The notes beneath the pieces are model-generated. The model did no database searches, had not been told where the DNA came from, and saw only the letters and a list, made by a program, of their open reading frames with translations. Both the position numbers and the translations under genes were made by a program. A DNA stretch of 64,000 bases from Pseudomonas sp. CC120222-01a (lineage in GTDB: Bacteria; Pseudomonadota; Gammaproteobacteria; Pseudomonadales; Pseudomonadaceae): NCBI RefSeq assembly GCF_003097235.1, contig NZ_QEQQ01000013.1, forward strand, positions 62,001 through 126,000, written 5' to 3'. Shown piece by piece: positions 59,736 to 64,000 of the stretch. Numbering within the stretch: position 1 is the first letter of the stretch; every line of letters starts with the position of its first letter.

Positions 59736-60442
59736 GTGCCGAACAACTGCTGGGCCTGGTGCTGGACCCGGACCTGCTGGAGCGCTACGGCCCGCGCTTC
59801 GTCGAGGGCCTGCTGGTGACCGCCAAGCTGGTAGCGATTTCCTTCAGCCTGGGCGCCGTGCTCGGCCTGCTGCTGGCCCTGGCGCGCATGTCGCGCCACC
59901 TGCTGCTGCAGCGCATGGCGGCCGGCTACATCTACTTCTTCCGCGGCTCGCCACTGCTGGCACAACTGTTCCTGCTGTATTACGGCCTGGGCTCGCTCAA
60001 AGGTTTCTGGCAGGACGTCGGGCTCTGGTGGTTCTTCCGTGAAGCCTGGTTCTGCACCTTGCTGGCGTTCACCCTCAACACCGCCGCCTACCAGGCCGAG
60101 ATCTTCCGCGGCAGCCTGATGGCCGTGGCGCCGGGGCAGTACGAAGCGGCACGGGCGCTGAACCTGAAACGTTCGACCACCTTCTTCAAGGTGATCCTGC
60201 CGCAATCGTTGCTGGTGGCCATCGGCCCGCTGGGCAACGAGCTGATCCTTATGATCAAGGCCAGCGCCATCGCCTCGCTGGTGACCATCTACGACTTGAT
60301 GGGCGTGACCAAACTGGCGTTCTCGCGCAGTTTCGACTTCCAGATCTACCTGTGGGCCGCGGTGCTTTACCTGGTGATCGTCGAACTGGTCCGGCGCTTG
60401 CTCAAACACCTGGAAGCCCGCCTGGGCCGCCACCTGAACTGA
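59732..60442 (+). CDS. ABC transporter permease (HisM/HisQ type), second
   Basis: This 236-residue permease pairs with the previous one. Its EAA loop is EAARALNLKRSTTFFKVILPQSLLVAIGPLGNELI. AGGAGCA precedes the ATG. The dehydrogenase gene begins 15 bp downstream. Confidence 0.92.
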   Translation: MSAEQLLGLVLDPDLLERYGPRFVEGLLVTAKLVAISFSLGAVLGLLLALARMSRHLLLQRMAAGYIYFFRGSPLLAQLFLLYYGLGSLKGFWQDVGLWWFFREAWFCTLLAFTLNTAAYQAEIFRGSLMAVAPGQYEAARALNLKRSTTFFKVILPQSLLVAIGPLGNELILMIKASAIASLVTIYDLMGVTKLAFSRSFDFQIYLWAAVLYLVIVELVRRLLKHLEARLGRHLN

Positions 60443-60457
60443 CCGAAGGATACATCC

Positions 60458-61702
60458 ATGCATTGCCAGACCCTTGTTCTCGGCGCCGGCATCGTCGGCG
60501 TCAGCACCGCACTGCACCTGCAGGCCCGCGGGCGCCAGGTGATCCTGATCGACCGCGATGACCCCGGCAGCGGCACCAGCCATGGCAACGCCGGGCTGAT
60601 CGAGCGCTCCAGCGTGATCCCCTATGCCTTCCCGCGGCAATTCGGTGCCTTGCTGCGCTATGGCCTGAACCGCCAGCCCGACGTGCGCTACAGCCTGCTG
60701 CACCTGCCCAAGGCGGCGCCCTGGCTGCTGCGCTACTGGCAACAGTCGGCGCCCGGGCGCCTGGCTGGTGCGGCGGCCGACATGCTGCCTCTGGTGCAGC
60801 GCAGCGTCGAGGAACACGATGCGTTGATCCACGCCGCCGGCCTTGAAGGGCTGATCCAGGCCAAAGGCTGGATCGAGGTGTATCGTGAACCGGCGCTGTT
60901 CGAGCAGGCCAAGGCCGAGCTCAAGGGCCTGGCCCGTTACGGCCTGCAGTACGAAATCCTCGAACGCGGCCAGCTGCAGGCGCGCGAACACCAGCTCGAC
61001 AGCACCGTGGTCGGTGGCATCCACTGGCTCGACCCGAAGACCGTCAGCAACCCCGGCGCCCTCACCCGTGGCTACGCCGCGCTGTTCGTACAGCGTGGCG
61101 GGCAGTTCCTGCATGGCGATGCGCGCAGCCTGCGCCAGGTCGACGGCCAATGGCAGGTCGATAGCCAACGGGGGCCGATTACTGCCGACGAGGTGGTGGC
61201 CTGCCTGGGCCCGCAGTCGGGCGACCTGTTCGAGCGCCTGGGCTACCGCATTCCGCTGGGCATCAAGCGTGGCTACCACATGCACTACGGCACCCGTGAC
61301 GGCGCGCAGCTGCAGCATTCGGTCTGCGACACCCAGGGCGGCTACGTCCTGGCCCCTATGGCCCGCGGCGTGCGCCTGACCACCGGCATCGAGTTCGCCG
61401 CCAGTGACGCGCCGGGCAACGAAATCCAGCTCAAGCGCTGCGAAGCCCTGGCCCGCAAGCTGTTCCCGGCCCTGGGCGAGCGCCTCGATGACAAACCCTG
61501 GCTCGGCCGCCGGCCCTGCCTGCCCGACATGCGCCCGGTGATTGGCCCGGCGCCCCGACACAAAGGCCTGTGGTTCAACTTCGGCCACGCCCACCACGGC
61601 CTCACCCTTGGCCCGGTCAGCGGCCGCCTGGTGGCCGAGTTGCTCACCGGCGAGCGCCCCTTCACCGACCCTGCGCCCTACAGCGCGGCACGTTTCGACT
61701 GA
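60458..61702 (+). CDS. amaD: D-amino acid dehydrogenase (DadA/AmaD type)
   Basis: This 414-residue FAD oxidoreductase has the dinucleotide motif LVLGAGIVGVSTALHLQARG, RDDPGSGTSHGNAGLIERSSVIPYAFPRQ and C-terminal WLGRRPCLPDMRPVIG, typical of DadA-family small subunits. Position next to a basic amino acid ABC transporter and dpkA/amaC suggests D-lysine as substrate, as for AmaD in P. putida. The symbol is by analogy. Confidence 0.85.
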   Translation: MHCQTLVLGAGIVGVSTALHLQARGRQVILIDRDDPGSGTSHGNAGLIERSSVIPYAFPRQFGALLRYGLNRQPDVRYSLLHLPKAAPWLLRYWQQSAPGRLAGAAADMLPLVQRSVEEHDALIHAAGLEGLIQAKGWIEVYREPALFEQAKAELKGLARYGLQYEILERGQLQAREHQLDSTVVGGIHWLDPKTVSNPGALTRGYAALFVQRGGQFLHGDARSLRQVDGQWQVDSQRGPITADEVVACLGPQSGDLFERLGYRIPLGIKRGYHMHYGTRDGAQLQHSVCDTQGGYVLAPMARGVRLTTGIEFAASDAPGNEIQLKRCEALARKLFPALGERLDDKPWLGRRPCLPDMRPVIGPAPRHKGLWFNFGHAHHGLTLGPVSGRLVAELLTGERPFTDPAPYSAARFD

Positions 61703-61724
61703 CACCCAGCGGGAGAACAACAAC

Positions 61725-62507
<783 letters not shown>

Positions 62508-62515
62508 GCCGTCGA

Positions 62516-62535
62516 TCATTGCAGCGCTGCAATGA
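62516..62535. promoter_or_regulatory. perfect 20-bp palindrome upstream of the amidotransferase gene
   Basis: TCATTGCAGCGCTGCAATGA is perfectly self-complementary. It begins 9 bp after the ATP-binding gene and ends 18 bp before a TATAAT (62554-62559), so it covers the -35 region. It could be an operator or, less likely, a short transcript hairpin. Confidence 0.55.
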
Positions 62536-62553
62536 ACCAACTGCGTCGTTAAA

Positions 62554-62559
62554 TATAAT
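62554..62559 (+). promoter_or_regulatory. candidate -10 box TATAAT
   Basis: TATAAT is preceded by no clear -35 at 17 bp; the position is inside the palindrome. The transcript would have a leader of about 240 nt before the class I amidotransferase gene. Confidence 0.4.
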
Positions 62560-62577
62560 TGACCTTACCCCCTGCCA

Positions 62578-62607
62578 AACCCTTGCCGGCTCAGGCTCGC
62601 AAGGGTT
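62578..62607 (+). promoter_or_regulatory. hairpin in the leader of the amidotransferase gene
   Basis: AACCCTTGC pairs perfectly with GCAAGGGTT around a 12-nt loop, just downstream of the candidate -10 box. No T-run follows. Confidence 0.45.
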
Positions 62608-62804
62608 CAGCCCCCGTATTTCGGCGCCTTAACCGCTTTTTGCTCGTTTGACATATCGAACGGCTCTGGCAAGCTATCTACAAGCCCCGACCGGAATCGT
62701 CCAGTGATGAGCCGGCAGTGCTCGGGACTTCAGGTAGCACAACATGGCCACGGGCCGTGCACCTGCACAACAACGACAGGCAGAGCCCTGTCATAAGGTG
62801 ACAT

Positions 62805-63614
62805 ATGTCCAACAGCAACATTGGCAACAAGCAACCTTCCCTGCGCAAACCCGTCGTCCTGATGACCATGGGCAGCCAAGAGCGCAAAGGCCATGACTAT
62901 CAGGTCATGACCCACAAATACATCACCCCGCTGGTCGACTTCGCCGATTGCGTCCCGGTCCTGGTGCCCACCTGCTGTGGCATCGAAGACCTCGAGACCT
63001 ATCTGGACATGGCCGACGGCGTGTACCTGACCGGTGCTGGCAGCAACATCGACCCGACCCTGTACGGTCAGGAGAACGAAACGCCAGGCAAGGGCCAGGA
63101 CAAGAACCGCGACCTGTTCGACATCCCGCTGGTCAAGGCGGCGCTCAAGCGCGGCCTGCCGATTTTCGGCATCTGCCGTGGCATGCAGGAAATCAACGTT
63201 GCCCTGGGCGGCGACATCTACCAGAAGGTCTACGCCGAGCCAGGCTTCAACGACCACCGGGAAAACCCGGAAGATCCGGTCGATGTGCAATACGCCCAGG
63301 TGCATGGCGTGAAGATCAAGCCGGGCAGCTGGCTGCGTGAAACCCTCGGTACCGACGAGATCCGCGTGAACTCGCTGCACGGCCAGGGCCTGCGTAACCT
63401 CGGCGCCGGCATCGAGCCGATCGCCCACGCCGAAGACGGCCTGGTCGAGGCGATCCACGCCCCGAGCATCTCGCCGTTCCTGTTTGCCGTGCAGTGGCAC
63501 CCGGAGTGGCAAGCGGCGAAGAACCCTGATTCGATCAAGATCTTCCAGGCCTTCGGCGATGCCTGCCGCGCCCAGGTGCGCAAAAGCCAGATCAAGCGCC
63601 AACAGGCTGCCTGA
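62805..63614 (+). CDS. class I glutamine amidotransferase / peptidase C26 (PuuD-SpuA type)
   Basis: This 269-residue protein has the nucleophile in FGICRGMQEINVALGG, the catalytic His-x-Glu in AVQWHPEW and the early VYLTGAGSNIDPTLYG, typical of gamma-glutamyl-gamma-aminobutyrate hydrolases (PuuD/SpuA). These release GABA or related compounds from gamma-glutamylated intermediates in polyamine breakdown. AAGGTG precedes the ATG. Its 5' region is separate from the ABC operon (297 bp), so it has its own promoter. Confidence 0.9.
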   Translation: MSNSNIGNKQPSLRKPVVLMTMGSQERKGHDYQVMTHKYITPLVDFADCVPVLVPTCCGIEDLETYLDMADGVYLTGAGSNIDPTLYGQENETPGKGQDKNRDLFDIPLVKAALKRGLPIFGICRGMQEINVALGGDIYQKVYAEPGFNDHRENPEDPVDVQYAQVHGVKIKPGSWLRETLGTDEIRVNSLHGQGLRNLGAGIEPIAHAEDGLVEAIHAPSISPFLFAVQWHPEWQAAKNPDSIKIFQAFGDACRAQVRKSQIKRQQAA

Positions 63615-63645
63615 TACCCGGTTTCAGCTTCGTTAGCTTTGATCG

Positions 63646-63671
63646 CGGGGCGGCGCAAGGCCGCCCCCGCT
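63646..63671 (+). terminator. GC-rich hairpin after the amidotransferase gene
   Basis: GCGGGGCGGC and GCCGCCCCCGC pair around GCAAG with one bulge. It lies 32 bp after the stop. The T-run is short, so strength is uncertain. Confidence 0.55.
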
Positions 63672-63842
63672 TCCCCGGTCACCCTCTGCTGGTCCCAGAA
63701 CACTTCCCGTGGAAGCGGGCGGCGGGCTTGTGCCTGTCTCCGCGATCGTTTTTTTCCTTTCTCCTGAAGAGATACGATGACTGCCTAGTGCTCGTCGTTA
63801 GATCTTCTGCGCCTATCAGATCGAGCGCCGCCCGCGCGGCGC
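63672..63842. other. intergenic stretch without a visible gene
   Basis: I see no reading frame over about 60 codons with a credible start here. The stretch has a T-rich run (CGTTTTTTTCC) and an inverted region (GCGCCGCCCGCGCGGCGC) near 63824-63841. Confidence 0.6.
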
Positions 63843-63868
63843 ATCGCGGGCAAGCCCGCTCCCACATT
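63843..63868. repeat. single REP arm (GCGGGC type)
   Basis: ATCGCGGGCAAGCCCGCTCC and following CACA match the arm of the REP pair at 55919-56009. The rest to the window end (63869-64000) shows no gene. Confidence 0.7.
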
Positions 63869-64000
63869 TGTTTCGGGCCAGTTACTCCTGTGCCGCCAAC
63901 AGGATCCGCCTTGGTGCATGACTGGAGACAGGTGGGGCTTCATCAGCGCCCACCAAGATGCATTGCCATGCCAACAAGGCGGTCCCTGTTGGCTTCACAG

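Overview
The window looks like chromosome from a Pseudomonas of the P. putida group. This rests on recalled gene order, not on a search. The supporting blocks are muxABC-opmB next to tpx, a D-lysine amaC-dpkA-rpiR-ABC-amaD block, gntR-gntK-gntP, cbtBA-cobE-cobM behind a cobalamin riboswitch, and inverted pairs of P. putida-type REP elements. The DNA is GC-rich, coding density is high, and ATGA/GTGA stop-start overlaps are common. I saw no rRNA, tRNA, CRISPR array or complete insertion sequence.

Region 1 (1-14755) is an uptake/catabolic island of unknown substrate. A minus-strand operon runs alpha/beta hydrolase, DUF1302 outer-membrane protein, DUF1329, YCF48-like protein, MMPL/RND protein and acyl-CoA dehydrogenase, which leaves the window at its left edge. 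A second minus-strand set runs quinone oxidoreductase, TauD-like dioxygenase, BKACE beta-keto-acid cleavage enzyme, a REP pair, MFS transporter, FrnE/DsbA-like protein and Rieske ferredoxin. An AraC-type regulator lies between them. The two lead genes share a 48-bp upstream element (41/48 identical). It contains two half-sites 21 bp apart, the layout of an AraC-family operator, so the sets probably form one regulon.

Region 2 (14738-18076) holds a 5'-truncated merR and an old-yellow-enzyme pseudogene with two internal deletions. After these come osmE and a run of small lipoproteins and membrane proteins, two of which encode fewer than 60 residues.

Region 3 (18221-20909) is a cobalamin riboswitch followed by cbtB, cbtA, cobE, cobM and a DUF1272 gene. 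Region 4 (20962-26322) is a NarL-type regulator, a BvgS-like hybrid kinase and a cytosolic PAS-PAS-MCP (BdlA-like) protein. Region 5 (26437-30048) is the gluconate block with three matching GntR operators. Region 6 (30078-37247) is a sigma54-type response regulator, two tandem paralogous sensor kinases, a lytic transglycosylase and an isolated gspG-gspF pair.

Region 7 (37274-42763) is a lone tyrosine recombinase, DUF1345, aruH, DUF1652 and a MHYT-GGDEF-EAL protein (mucR). Region 8 (43098-52813) is the MuxABC-OpmB efflux operon and tpx. Region 9 (52981-63614) is the D-lysine/amino-acid block: transporter, amaC, dpkA, rpiR, a polar amino acid ABC transporter, a DadA-type dehydrogenase and a class I glutamine amidotransferase. 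REP pairs sit inside this block. One lies between the binding-protein gene and the permease genes, where it could uncouple their expression.
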